A DNA stretch of 64,000 nt, from contig NZ_JARKMY010000006.1 in the NCBI RefSeq assembly GCF_029360725.1, positions 1 through 64,000 on the forward strand, written 5' to 3'. The notes under the pieces were generated by a model, which saw only the letters and a list, made by a program, of their open reading frames with translations, ran no database searches and was not told the DNA's origin. Made by a program: the position numbers and the translations under genes. How positions within the stretch are numbered: the stretch's first letter is position 1; the number at the start of each line of letters is the position of its first letter. This document shows positions 36,672 to 46,097 of this stretch, one piece after another. The stretch is from Chryseolinea sp. H1M3-3. GTDB taxonomy: Bacteria > Bacteroidota > Bacteroidia > Cytophagales > Cyclobacteriaceae.

Positions 36672-39600
36672 ATGATGCGTCTCTATCTTTTATTGTTCAT
36701 TTCTTTTTGTCTTCTGAGTTCATTTCGCGTTAGCAGCAGCCAGTTCGCAATCAGCATAACTGGTTCGGACGACGTACCCCCCACGATTTCATCAATTGGG
36801 GATCAGACAACGCCTGTAAACACACCAACCGGTGCCATTAGCTTTACGATCGGTGACGCAGAAACGCTTCCCGCCGATCTTACAGTTTCTGGCTCTTCCA
36901 GCAATACTACGTTGGTCACCTCATCTAACATAATTTTTGGTGGCACTGATAGTGATCGAAATGTGACGATAACTCCTGAAACAGATCAAACGGGATCTGC
37001 CACGATAACCATTGAAGTAAACGATGGCTCTGAAACGTCAAGTACAACATTTATATTGACTGTTACAGCCTCGAACGTTGCACCAACCATCTCAACAATT
37101 GGCGATCAATCTACAAGCGAAAGCACGGCCACCAGCGCGATTCCTATTACTGTGGGTGATACGGACGATCCGGTGGCAGATCTAGTTCTTTCAGGGTCTT
37201 CAGGCAATACAACATTAGTCCCTAACGCGAACATAGCATTTGGAGGAAGTGGTGCTGACCGCACCGTAACGATTACTCCTGCCGCCGGCCAAAGCGGCAC
37301 GGCTACCATAACTGTAGAAGTAAGTGATGGAACCGATGTAGCATCTACCAGTTTCACTTTAACTGTGACTGCTATCAATGATGCCCCAACCATCTCAACA
37401 ATCAGCAATCAATCGACAAGCGAAAGCACAGCCACGAGTGCGATTCCTATTACTGTAGGTGATACGGACAACCCGGTAGCCGGTTTAACACTTTCAGGGT
37501 CATCAAGCAATACAACGTTAGTCCCTAACGCGAACATTGTTTTTGGGGGAACTGGCGCTGATCGCACTGTAACCATTACTCCTGCCGCCGGCCAAAGCGG
37601 CACAGCTACCATAACTGTAGAAGTAAGTGATGGAACCGATGTAGCATCTACCAGTTTCACTTTAACTGTGACCGCTACCAATGATGCCCCAACCATTTCA
37701 ACAATCAGCAATCAATCGACAAGTGAAAGCACAGCCACGAGTGCGATTCCTATTACTGTAGGTGATACGGACAATCCGGTAGCCGGTTTAACACTTTCAG
37801 GATCGTCAAGCAATACAACATTAGTTCCTAACGGGAACATTGTTTTTGGAGGAAGTGGTGCTGATCGCACTGTAACCATTACACCCTCTACCGGCCAAAG
37901 TGGGACTGCTACCATAACGATTCAAGTAAGCGATGGCGCGGATAATGCATCGACAAGTTTTGCATTAACAGTTAATGCTGTTAACGACCCCCCTACTATC
38001 TCAGCCATCACCGATCAAGCCACACCTGAAAATACAGCCACGAGTGCGATTTCTATTACTGTAGGTGATACGGACAATCCGGTGGGCGGTTTAACACTTT
38101 CAGGGTCATCAAGCAATACAACATTAGTTCCTAACGGGAACATTGTTTTTGGAGGAAGCGGTGCTGATCGCACTGTAACCATTACACCGGCTACCGGCCA
38201 AAGTGGGACTGCTACCATAACGATTCAAGTAAGCGATGGCGCGGATAATGCATCGACAAGTTTTACATTAACAGTTAATGCTGTTAACGACCCCCCTACT
38301 ATCTCAGCCATCACCGATCAATCCACACCTGCAAATACAGCCACGGGCGCTATTCCCTTCACCGTTGGTGATCCGGACAATCCTGTAGGTGATCTCACTG
38401 TATCGGGTTCGTCAAGTAATGTAACCGTCGTACCGAATGCAAGTATTGTTTTTGGAGGCAGTGGTGCAAATAGAACAGTAACCATTACACCTGCTGCCGG
38501 TCAAAGTGGTGCAACAAACATCACCATCACCGTAACCGATGGAACTGCGAACGCATCCACATCCTTTACATTGAGTGTGAACGATGTAAATGATCCACCA
38601 ACAATTTCCACGATAGCCAATCAAACAACTGCTGAAAATACGGCGACAGCAGCTATTCCTTTTACTATTGGAGACGCCGAGACTTCGGCGTCCAGTCTAA
38701 CCGTTACGGCGTCGTCCAGTAATACTTCTTTGGTCCCAGCAGCCAATATTACATTCGGCGGCAGTGGGGCAAATCGGTCTGTTTCGATCGATCCAGGTGC
38801 CAGTCAAAGTGGTACTGCCACCATTACCATTACCGTAAGTGATGGATCATCGAGTACTTCGACAAGTTTTGATTTAACGATCACGCCAGTCAATGATAAT
38901 CCCACCATTACACCAATAAGCAATCAGACCACGGCTGAAAATACACCAACGCCAGCTATACCCTTCAATATTGGTGATGCTGAAACACCCGCTGTTAATC
39001 TTGTGCTAAGTGCTACGTCAAGCGTCACAACGTTGGTTTCCAACGGCAATATTACTTTTGGAGGCAGTGGCTCCGACAGGACCGTTACCATCACTCCAAC
39101 CTCCGGGCAAAATGGCTCAACAGAAATTACTATTAGTGTTAGCGATGGTTCCGCCGTTACTTCAACAAGCTTTACCCTAACAGTAAGCTCTGTGAACGAT
39201 GGGCCAACGATAACTTCGATATCCAATCAAACCACCAATGAAGAAGTTGCAACGGCTGCGTTACCTTTTACATTGAGTGACCCAGATACGCCAATTGGAT
39301 CTCTTACAGTAACTGCGATTTCAAGCAATGAAACGTTGGTACCGAATAATAACATTGTTTTGTTTGGCGATAACATCAGCCGAACCGTAACAATAACGCC
39401 CGCCTCCGACCAGACTGGGACAACAACCATCACGCTGACAGTAACAGATGGAACAGCAAGTGCTTCTACTTCATTTCAGGTTACTGTAACAGCTGTTAAT
39501 GATCCTCCATCCATAACAGCGATAAACAATCAGACAACAGGTGAGAATGACCCAACGGACGCCATTGCATTTAAAGTAAATGATGCTGAAACTGCCAGTG

Positions 39601-41657
39601 CAGCCTTGGTTGTAACCGGAAGCTCCAGTAACGTAGCTTTGGTGCCTAATGCAAACATCGTCGTAGGGGGATCGGGTGAAGATCGGACAGTTACTATAAC
39701 ACCTGCCAGTGGACAAAGCGGAACAACCACCATTACCCTTAGTGTAAGTGATGGTTCAGCTACCTCTTCTACGGCGTTTCAACTTACTGTAGCATCCGTG
39801 AATGATGCACCTACTATAACCAGTATAGTAGCTCAGACAACAAATGAAGATGTGGCAACCACAGCTGTCACGTTTACTATTGGTGATGGCGATTCACCGA
39901 TAAATAGCCTAACCGTTAGTGGCACATCCAGCAATAAATCACTGATACCTGATGCTAACATCAGCATTTCCAACACTGGGGCTACACGTACAATTACGGT
40001 AACCCCCGCTAGCAATCAAAACGGAAAATCGACGATCACACTCACCGTTAGCGATGGCTCGGCAAGTGCCCAAACGACCTTTGAATTGACCGTTAACCCG
40101 GTTAATGACCCTCCTGTGATTACGGGTCAGGATCTGCTCACTACCCAAGAAGAAACTTCCATCACACTCCTGCCCGAAAATTTTACAATCGTTGACCCAG
40201 ACAACACACCAACGGACTTTAGCCTCGTAATACTTCCTGGCAATTATAGCGTTTCTACTAATGTAGTGACGCCGCCAACTGATTTTGATGGTGAGTTGCA
40301 GGTACTTGTTCGGGTCCTGGATGGAAAATCCAGTAGCCCGGAGTTTGTGGCCATTATCAATGTGACGGATGTCAATGTAGCACCGTCAATAACCGGTCAA
40401 TTTCCAAACCCAGTTATCAGAACTATGAATCAATCCTTTACATTGACCACCGCTACGAGTTCTTTAACGATTCAGGATCCGGATTCGGAGATAAAGGATT
40501 TGGTATTAATTGTGTCGCCTGGCGAAAATTATTCTTTATCAGGAGCAGATCAGACAACCGTTACACCGCTGCTTAATTATGTAGGTCCACTCAACGTTGT
40601 AGTAAGGGTCAGTGATGGCAAAGCGGAAAGTGCGCCATTCACGCTTAAAATTAATATCGTTTTACCCAGCGCAACCCCTTTGATTAACGGACAAGAGCCA
40701 TTGATTATAAATGAAGATGAAGTTCTTACATTGGCTTTCGAACATCTCAGCGTGACAGATACGGACGATAATTATCCAACCGGATTTACAATGAATGTGG
40801 GAAACGGGCCAAATTATTCTGTAGTCAGTAATCAGATTACACCGGCTGCAAATTTCAACGGTATATTGTCAGTAAACGTAACGGTAAGCGACGGAGAAAA
40901 CTTAAGCGAGCCATTTGCAGTGAGAGTATATGTCGTACCTGTAAATGACGCCCCGCAAATCACTTATCTGGAACCAACGCCGATTCGTTATGAGCCAGGT
41001 TCCGGTTCAATTCAGCTTACTGAAATGTTTGAATGCGTTGACACAGATAATGAATTTTTAAGCTACGCAGAAGTTGGGTTAATCGATGTTAATTATAGTG
41101 CGGCTAACGATGAGTTGATTTTTGAAAACAATGACGCATCGCCTATCAGAAGCGTTTACGATGCCTCCAAAGGCGTATTATCGCTAATAGGCTATGCAAC
41201 CGCCGCTGATTATATGCAAGCAATAAAGACAATTAGATATAATTATCGACTGACACTAGATCCAAATGGTGAACCTTCCCAGATATCCACCGAATCAAAA
41301 AGGATATATATTAATATCAGTGATGGCTTATTGGTTAGCGAAAACAAAGAACGGGCGATCGAACTGGAAACATCGGTCGAACTTAGTATCCCAAATGCAT
41401 TTACTCCTAACGGCGATGAAGAAAACAGTACTTGGGTTGTTCAGCCTGTTACAAAGACAGATCAGTTTAACGACACTGTTGTACGCGTTTACAATAAACG
41501 CGGATTATTGGTATTTGAAACTGTCGGCTTAGAGAACGAATGGGACGGAACTTATAAGGGCGAGCAACTTCCAGTTGATACCTATTATTATACAATAGAT
41601 CTAAAACTATCTTTCATTAAAAAAACTTATAAAGGTTCTGTAACGATCTTGCGTTAG
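36672..41657 (+). CDS. Large secreted two-type repeat protein with CHU_C sorting domain, paralogue 3
   Basis: 1661 residues with a signal peptide ending VSSSQF. From about residue 36 there are eleven repeats of about 101 residues (pattern PTISxIxxQ...AIPxTVGD...SGSSSNTTLVPN...TVTITPAxxQSGTATIT). They are followed by three ITGQ-type cadherin-like repeats as in paralogues 1 and 2, then the shared module (YEPGSGSIQLTEMFECVDTD) and the CHU_C terminus (LSIPNAFTPNGDEENSTW to TYKGSVTILR). The gene therefore joins a second repeat family to the paralogous C-terminal half. Expected extracellular; ligand unknown. Confidence 0.9.
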   Translation: MMRLYLLLFISFCLLSSFRVSSSQFAISITGSDDVPPTISSIGDQTTPVNTPTGAISFTIGDAETLPADLTVSGSSSNTTLVTSSNIIFGGTDSDRNVTITPETDQTGSATITIEVNDGSETSSTTFILTVTASNVAPTISTIGDQSTSESTATSAIPITVGDTDDPVADLVLSGSSGNTTLVPNANIAFGGSGADRTVTITPAAGQSGTATITVEVSDGTDVASTSFTLTVTAINDAPTISTISNQSTSESTATSAIPITVGDTDNPVAGLTLSGSSSNTTLVPNANIVFGGTGADRTVTITPAAGQSGTATITVEVSDGTDVASTSFTLTVTATNDAPTISTISNQSTSESTATSAIPITVGDTDNPVAGLTLSGSSSNTTLVPNGNIVFGGSGADRTVTITPSTGQSGTATITIQVSDGADNASTSFALTVNAVNDPPTISAITDQATPENTATSAISITVGDTDNPVGGLTLSGSSSNTTLVPNGNIVFGGSGADRTVTITPATGQSGTATITIQVSDGADNASTSFTLTVNAVNDPPTISAITDQSTPANTATGAIPFTVGDPDNPVGDLTVSGSSSNVTVVPNASIVFGGSGANRTVTITPAAGQSGATNITITVTDGTANASTSFTLSVNDVNDPPTISTIANQTTAENTATAAIPFTIGDAETSASSLTVTASSSNTSLVPAANITFGGSGANRSVSIDPGASQSGTATITITVSDGSSSTSTSFDLTITPVNDNPTITPISNQTTAENTPTPAIPFNIGDAETPAVNLVLSATSSVTTLVSNGNITFGGSGSDRTVTITPTSGQNGSTEITISVSDGSAVTSTSFTLTVSSVNDGPTITSISNQTTNEEVATAALPFTLSDPDTPIGSLTVTAISSNETLVPNNNIVLFGDNISRTVTITPASDQTGTTTITLTVTDGTASASTSFQVTVTAVNDPPSITAINNQTTGENDPTDAIAFKVNDAETASAALVVTGSSSNVALVPNANIVVGGSGEDRTVTITPASGQSGTTTITLSVSDGSATSSTAFQLTVASVNDAPTITSIVAQTTNEDVATTAVTFTIGDGDSPINSLTVSGTSSNKSLIPDANISISNTGATRTITVTPASNQNGKSTITLTVSDGSASAQTTFELTVNPVNDPPVITGQDLLTTQEETSITLLPENFTIVDPDNTPTDFSLVILPGNYSVSTNVVTPPTDFDGELQVLVRVLDGKSSSPEFVAIINVTDVNVAPSITGQFPNPVIRTMNQSFTLTTATSSLTIQDPDSEIKDLVLIVSPGENYSLSGADQTTVTPLLNYVGPLNVVVRVSDGKAESAPFTLKINIVLPSATPLINGQEPLIINEDEVLTLAFEHLSVTDTDDNYPTGFTMNVGNGPNYSVVSNQITPAANFNGILSVNVTVSDGENLSEPFAVRVYVVPVNDAPQITYLEPTPIRYEPGSGSIQLTEMFECVDTDNEFLSYAEVGLIDVNYSAANDELIFENNDASPIRSVYDASKGVLSLIGYATAADYMQAIKTIRYNYRLTLDPNGEPSQISTESKRIYINISDGLLVSENKERAIELETSVELSIPNAFTPNGDEENSTWVVQPVTKTDQFNDTVVRVYNKRGLLVFETVGLENEWDGTYKGEQLPVDTYYYTIDLKLSFIKKTYKGSVTILR
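36777..40110 (+). repeat. Eleven tandem 303-bp coding repeats
   Basis: The period is almost exactly 303 bp (101 codons). Copies 2 to 6 (about 37080-38590) are the most alike, with long identical DNA stretches around the SESTATSAIPITVGDTDN and ADRTVTIT segments. Copies 7 to 11 are more diverged. Confidence 0.88.
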
Positions 41658-41774
41658 TACTTAAGGGCTATATTTCTAATATTATCTGATTTTTACTATC
41701 TCGGGGTTACTTTTACCCGCTTTTAAAGAAAACTAATTAACATCCGTTCGTTTCAGATTAATTTTGACCCCTCC

Positions 41775-41804
41775 TTGCGAAATAATTATCGTCTGTTAAT
41801 TTCG
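41775..41804 (+). promoter_or_regulatory. Candidate promoter of amtB-glnB
   Basis: TTG at 41775-41777, a 19-bp spacer, then TAATTTCG at 41797-41804, one mismatch from TAnnTTTG. The leader to the amtB ATG would be about 120 bases. Confidence 0.3.
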
Positions 41805-41930
41805 CGTCATAATTTGGAAGCCATAAAAAATCATGTTCCTGAAAGGATGGAAGGGTGAAGAACGAGCATGTATTTCCGGATCGCACATTTATAAAACATC
41901 AGCTATACATAACGGAATCTACAACGCCCA

Positions 41931-43256
41931 ATGAAAACAGTTCTACGACCTGCCCTCCTTTTATTAATGATGACCATTCCCTCTGGCGTATTTGCTGCTG
42001 ACACCCCTGCAATTGACTCGGGCGCCGCAGCATGGATGCTAACATCTACCGCACTGGTTTTGCTTATGATTCCCGGTCTGGCAATGTTTTATGGAGGGTT
42101 GGTGAGGACTAAGAACGTACTTGGTACAATGATGCACAGCTTTACGGCGATGGGCATTATGACTGTTCTTTGGGTGATTTGTGGTTATGCTATGGCATTT
42201 GGACCTAATATTTTGGGTGGATGGTTTGGATGGAACTGGGACTACTTCCTATTGCAGGGCATTGACGATGTGATTTTGGAAGCAGGTATTCCCGAATACG
42301 TGTTTTCAATGTTCCAGGCAAAATTTGCAATTATTACACCCGCGCTTATAGCTGGTGCTTTTGCCGAACGAGTTTCTTACAAAGCTTATTGTTTTTTTAT
42401 TGCTTTGTGGGGATTGTTAGTCTATAACCCATTATGTCATTGGGTCTGGGCGCCCGATGGGTTCTTATTTAATCTGGGACCAAAGGGGGCAATTGACTTT
42501 GCCGGTGGAACAGTTGTACATATATCGGCGGGTGTGAGCGGCTTGGTGGCGGCAATTTATTTAGGCCCGAGAAAATCGTTTCCTCATTTGCCAATGCGCC
42601 CGAGCAATTTAGTGATGACACTGATCGGCGCGGGACTGCTTTGGGTAGGATGGTTTGGATTCAACGCTGGAAGCAGTATCTCCAGCGGATTAAGCGCTGC
42701 TCAAGCACTCACAGCAACCCAAATTGCTGCGGCTGCTGGTGCAATTGCCTGGGTCATCATTGAAGGTGTACATCAGGGGAAAGCAACGGCATTGGGTTTT
42801 GTCAGTGGTATATTGGCTGGCCTCGTAGCAATAACACCGGCTGCTGGTGTTGTACAACCTGCTGGAGCTTTGGCGTTGGGGGCACTCGCGACGGTAATTT
42901 GTTACCTGGCTATTATTCTGAAAAACAAATTGGGCTACGATGATACATTGGATGCCTTTGGAATACATGGTGTGGGTGGTATAGTTGGGGCAATTTTCCT
43001 ATCGTTTTTTATCCGCGATAGTTGGATGGCTGATGCGGCGTCAATTGCGGGCGGCTCCTGGACAGCATTTCAGCAGCTCGGCATCCAAGCACTCGCTGTG
43101 TTGATGGCCGTTGCATACTCGGCATTTGGTACTTTAGTGATTTTAGCCATATTGAACAGATTTACCAAAATAAGAGCTAACAGCGAGGCCGAAATGAAAG
43201 GGCTTGACAACTACTATCATGGGGAAAGAGGGTACGGCATGATTAATCCTAGCTAA
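41931..43256 (+). CDS. amtB: Ammonium transporter Amt
   Basis: 441 residues; a cleavable signal peptide (ending GVFAA) precedes eleven membrane helices, as in E. coli AmtB. Family motifs are AAWMLTSTALVLLMIPGLAM, FYGGLVRTKN, and the twin pore histidines in PLCHWVW and FGIHGVGG. It moves ammonium across the inner membrane as a trimer. The cytoplasmic tail (EMKGLDNYYHGERGYGM) is the PII-binding region. glnB follows after 46 bp, the usual pairing. Confidence 0.97.
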   Translation: MKTVLRPALLLLMMTIPSGVFAADTPAIDSGAAAWMLTSTALVLLMIPGLAMFYGGLVRTKNVLGTMMHSFTAMGIMTVLWVICGYAMAFGPNILGGWFGWNWDYFLLQGIDDVILEAGIPEYVFSMFQAKFAIITPALIAGAFAERVSYKAYCFFIALWGLLVYNPLCHWVWAPDGFLFNLGPKGAIDFAGGTVVHISAGVSGLVAAIYLGPRKSFPHLPMRPSNLVMTLIGAGLLWVGWFGFNAGSSISSGLSAAQALTATQIAAAAGAIAWVIIEGVHQGKATALGFVSGILAGLVAITPAAGVVQPAGALALGALATVICYLAIILKNKLGYDDTLDAFGIHGVGGIVGAIFLSFFIRDSWMADAASIAGGSWTAFQQLGIQALAVLMAVAYSAFGTLVILAILNRFTKIRANSEAEMKGLDNYYHGERGYGMINPS

Positions 43257-43302
43257 GCTTAATCCTATATTCATTTCATTATTCCTACAAACGAACAAAT
43301 CC

Positions 43303-43647
43303 ATGAAACTCATTATAGCAATAATTCGCGAAAATCAATTAGACCAGGTCCGTGAAGCACTGATCGAAGCGGGCATAACCAGAATTACAGTGAGTCATGT
43401 GGCCGGTCATGGCCGAAGCAAAACAGAGGAAATCTACCGCGGGCAAATTGTTGTGCCAAATTTGGTCCCGAACTCTCGTCTGGAGATTGCTGTTAACGAC
43501 GAATTTGTTGACGCAACATGCAACGCTATTATCAACGCTACTAAAGCAAATGATGATGGTTTGATTGGAAGCGGTAAAATCTTTATTACAAATCTTGAGG
43601 AGTGCATTCGCTTGAGAACCGGAGAACGAGGACAAGAAGCAATATAG
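43303..43647 (+). CDS. glnB: PII signal-transduction protein, atypical ligand site
   Basis: 114 residues with the PII fold: VREALIEAGITRITVSHVAG, then a T-loop with EIYRG, GSGKIFITNLEECIRLRTGE at the C-terminus. Against E. coli GlnB, Tyr51 (the uridylylation site) is Val. Gln39 is Ser, with the T-loop base one residue shorter, and Lys58, which contacts 2-oxoglutarate, is Asn. Lys90 and the two Arg of IRLRTGE are kept. It should bind and block AmtB, but covalent control by GlnD is unlikely and 2-oxoglutarate sensing may be altered. The gene is in an operon with amtB. Confidence 0.92.
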   Translation: MKLIIAIIRENQLDQVREALIEAGITRITVSHVAGHGRSKTEEIYRGQIVVPNLVPNSRLEIAVNDEFVDATCNAIINATKANDDGLIGSGKIFITNLEECIRLRTGERGQEAI

Positions 43648-43656
43648 GATCTTCTC

Positions 43657-45096
43657 TCAGTCGATCACTTTAATCAGCATTCCTTTATCCACCCGGTCCG
43701 TTAATTGCATACCGTTCAAGATAGCCACCTCCTCCAGTCGTTTTTCATTAGTACCCAAACTTCGTAAGGCTTCTGACAATGATGCATTTTGCTTTATTGT
43801 TTTAATCCGAATACGCTCCGGCTGTTTATTGATCTTCGAAGGATCGCTCAAAGTATTAAAATTCTGCATTGATGCTTTAAATGTTGGTGCGAATGAATTG
43901 AACAAGGGAATCGAAGTAACACCAATCATGGCATAAATATTTTTTCCGTGTTCAATTACATAAATTAACGTTCGCAGGCTTTGCTGTTCCTGCGAAGTCT
44001 GGTCAGCAACCATAGCAATCACCGGCAATCCGTTCACGTTATTTTTTTGAGATTCAACTAAAGTAAGCTGATAATTTTTTAACAACGCCTCTGCAGCCGC
44101 CTCTAACGATTGCCCTGGAGCAAATGTAAAAAGCATCATTGCCTTGCCATCCTTGGAGGCTAGTTGTACTTGTTCTGGAGTGTTTTGGATAGACCACTGT
44201 TGTGGAATAGGGAACTGAAATTTCAGACCTGGATGATAAAATATGTTATTTTCGACGAAGCCTTGTTTAGGGTCTTCACCATAGATAATTCCGTCAATCA
44301 TTTTTAAATAACTTTCACGATTGACCTTAAGTGTTGTGGATTTTGTCTTCCTTTTCCAATCATCTGCAAGCTTCGCCACTTTGTTTTCCCGGTCGGCAGG
44401 ATCAGGATGTGTTGAAAGAAATGTTGGAACTTCCTCACCTCCGGACTGCGATTGCAACCGATCTAAAGTTTGAAAGAAGCCAGCCATTTCGTGCGCATCA
44501 TAATTTATTTTCGTACTATACTCCACTCCTAACTTATCGGACTGGCTCTCGGCATCTCTTCCAAATTTTAAAAACAAAAGACCAATCCCGTTTTGTGCCA
44601 AGTCCGCGAACTGCGCAAATTCAGGAGCGAGCGCCATTCCGGCTACCAACCCTATTTGAGCAAGCATGGCGTTACTGTATTGTTTTGCAGAATGCCGGGC
44701 GGTAATATGACCGATTTCATGCCCCAATACGCCTGCAAATTCTGCTTCATTGTTAAAATGGGCCATGATGCCTCTCGTAAAATAGACATAGCCACCCGGA
44801 ACCGCGAATGCGTTTACAACCGGCGAATCGACAATTTTAAATTCATATTTCAAATCCTTACGGTGTGATATAGCGGCCATTTGCTGCCCCTTTTCTTCGA
44901 TAAACTTTTGAAGATTTTTATCATCGTAAAGACCGAAAAATTTAATGATATCGGGGTCGGATTGCTGACCCATGGCAATTTCCTGACTTTCAGACAAAAG
45001 CATGAGATCTCGTTTTCCGGTCACGGGATTTTTTGCGCATGAATCAAGTAATAAAAACGCGGCGAGAATTATCAGTGTCTGCAAGATTTTTTTCAT
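43657..45096 (-). CDS. M48-family metalloprotease lipoprotein
   Basis: 479 residues. The lipobox is LDSC with acylated Cys20. The zinc motif HEIGH lies at 126-130 and the third ligand Glu is near 183 (GRDAESQSDKLG). The N-terminal CAKNPVTGKRDLMLLSESQE segment is typical of periplasmic M48 (LoiP/BepA-like) proteases. The C-terminal about 45 residues (SLSEALRSLGTNEKRLEEVA) resemble the LysM-like tail found in this group. It probably trims outer-membrane or lipoprotein substrates. It is convergent with glnB (9 bp apart). Confidence 0.9.
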   Translation of the reverse strand: MKKILQTLIILAAFLLLDSCAKNPVTGKRDLMLLSESQEIAMGQQSDPDIIKFFGLYDDKNLQKFIEEKGQQMAAISHRKDLKYEFKIVDSPVVNAFAVPGGYVYFTRGIMAHFNNEAEFAGVLGHEIGHITARHSAKQYSNAMLAQIGLVAGMALAPEFAQFADLAQNGIGLLFLKFGRDAESQSDKLGVEYSTKINYDAHEMAGFFQTLDRLQSQSGGEEVPTFLSTHPDPADRENKVAKLADDWKRKTKSTTLKVNRESYLKMIDGIIYGEDPKQGFVENNIFYHPGLKFQFPIPQQWSIQNTPEQVQLASKDGKAMMLFTFAPGQSLEAAAEALLKNYQLTLVESQKNNVNGLPVIAMVADQTSQEQQSLRTLIYVIEHGKNIYAMIGVTSIPLFNSFAPTFKASMQNFNTLSDPSKINKQPERIRIKTIKQNASLSEALRSLGTNEKRLEEVAILNGMQLTDRVDKGMLIKVID

Positions 45097-45232
45097 GTGT
45101 TGCCTTTATAAGAGAGGCACAAGTGGAGAAATAAAATCAAGCCAACGACGTAGCTATTTATTTTCGTTCACCCTAGTATTTCGCCATAAATTGTGAGGAA
45201 GAACTTCCACGCGAATGTGTAGAATAATATTC

Positions 45233-45502
45233 TTACCAATGTTTATTCCTTCGCTTGATTTTTTCAATCCAATCGTTCGCCTCCTTCATTTTTTTTATGT
45301 TTCCGCCGGCAAGATGTTCTTGCAACTTCTTGCTGATAGTTCCTTTGGAGGTTAAATGATAATTTCCACAATCTTCACAGCGGTACACGCCTATGGGGCC
45401 ACTGCCAGATGAATATTCAAAAGTTACCCAGGCAGCCACCAAAGCTTCTTCCGCAAGAGATTCGGATGCATACATTTTCTTATGGCTTGGGCAAGTATTC
45501 AA
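45233..45502 (-). CDS. Small hypothetical protein with Cys motifs
   Basis: Up to 89 residues. The start is uncertain: the frame opens with TTG at 45502 (NTCPSHKKMYAS) and the first ATG, at 45475, would drop Cys4. CPSHKK near the start and YRCEDCGNYHLTSKG in the middle together look like a single zinc-ribbon-like site. The C-terminus is basic. No signal peptide. Function unknown; may bind nucleic acid. Confidence 0.6.
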   Translation of the reverse strand: MNTCPSHKKMYASESLAEEALVAAWVTFEYSSGSGPIGVYRCEDCGNYHLTSKGTISKKLQEHLAGGNIKKMKEANDWIEKIKRRNKHW

Positions 45503-45590
45503 AGCAAAACTCGCATTTATGATTCAATCGTTCATTAAGGAACGTGTTAAAATAAATATCTGTTCTAAATTAGCATTTTAAACCAAAGCA

Positions 45591-46031
45591 ATGAAGAAAG
45601 CAGAAATCCACACCAAGAAAGGCGTTATGAAAATTAAATTTTTTGAAGAAGACGCGCCAAACACAGTGAAAAATTTTATTAGTCTGGCAGAAAAAGGTTT
45701 TTATGATGGACTAACTTTTCATCGGGTAATTCCAAATTTCATGGTCCAGGGAGGATGTCCAAATGGAATAGGTAATGGTGGCCCGGGTTATCACATCGAT
45801 TGTGAATTAACAGGAAAGAACCAGTATCATGACCGTGGCGTAATTTCAATGGCACATGCAGGAAGAAACACGGGCGGGTCTCAATTTTTCATTTGCCACA
45901 CGCGCGATACCACAAAACATCTGGATCGAAACCATACTGTGTTCGGAAAAGTTTATGAAGGTGTGGAAATTATCGATTCCATCCGGCAAGGCGACGTAAT
46001 GGAAAAAGTGGTTATTCTTGATGAGAATTAA
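45591..46031 (+). CDS. Cyclophilin-type peptidyl-prolyl isomerase
   Basis: 146 residues, full-length compact bacterial cyclophilin without a signal peptide, so cytoplasmic. Motifs include NTVKNFISLAEKGFYDGLTF, HRVIPNFMVQGGCPNG (catalytic Arg), GSQFFICH and HTVFGKVYEG. It catalyses cis-trans isomerisation of prolyl bonds. The gene is convergent with the esterase gene; an inverted repeat lies between them. Confidence 0.95.
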   Translation: MKKAEIHTKKGVMKIKFFEEDAPNTVKNFISLAEKGFYDGLTFHRVIPNFMVQGGCPNGIGNGGPGYHIDCELTGKNQYHDRGVISMAHAGRNTGGSQFFICHTRDTTKHLDRNHTVFGKVYEGVEIIDSIRQGDVMEKVVILDEN

Positions 46032-46047
46032 TTAAAGAATCAAGTTT

Positions 46048-46087
46048 TTGTAACAAGTCAAAGTCTAAGACCATTGGCTTGTTACAA
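46048..46087. terminator. Inverted repeat between convergent genes
   Basis: Ten-base perfect arms TTGTAACAAG and CTTGTTACAA are separated by 20 bases in the 66-bp space between the cyclophilin and esterase stops. There is no T-run, so its action as a bidirectional terminator is inferred from position. Confidence 0.4.
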
Positions 46088-46097
46088 GAATCATCCA

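Noticed and set aside
37106-39433. Minus-strand frames of 60-100 codons spaced 303 bp inside paralogue 3
   Set aside because: Shadows of the coding repeats; low-complexity translations, no independent support.
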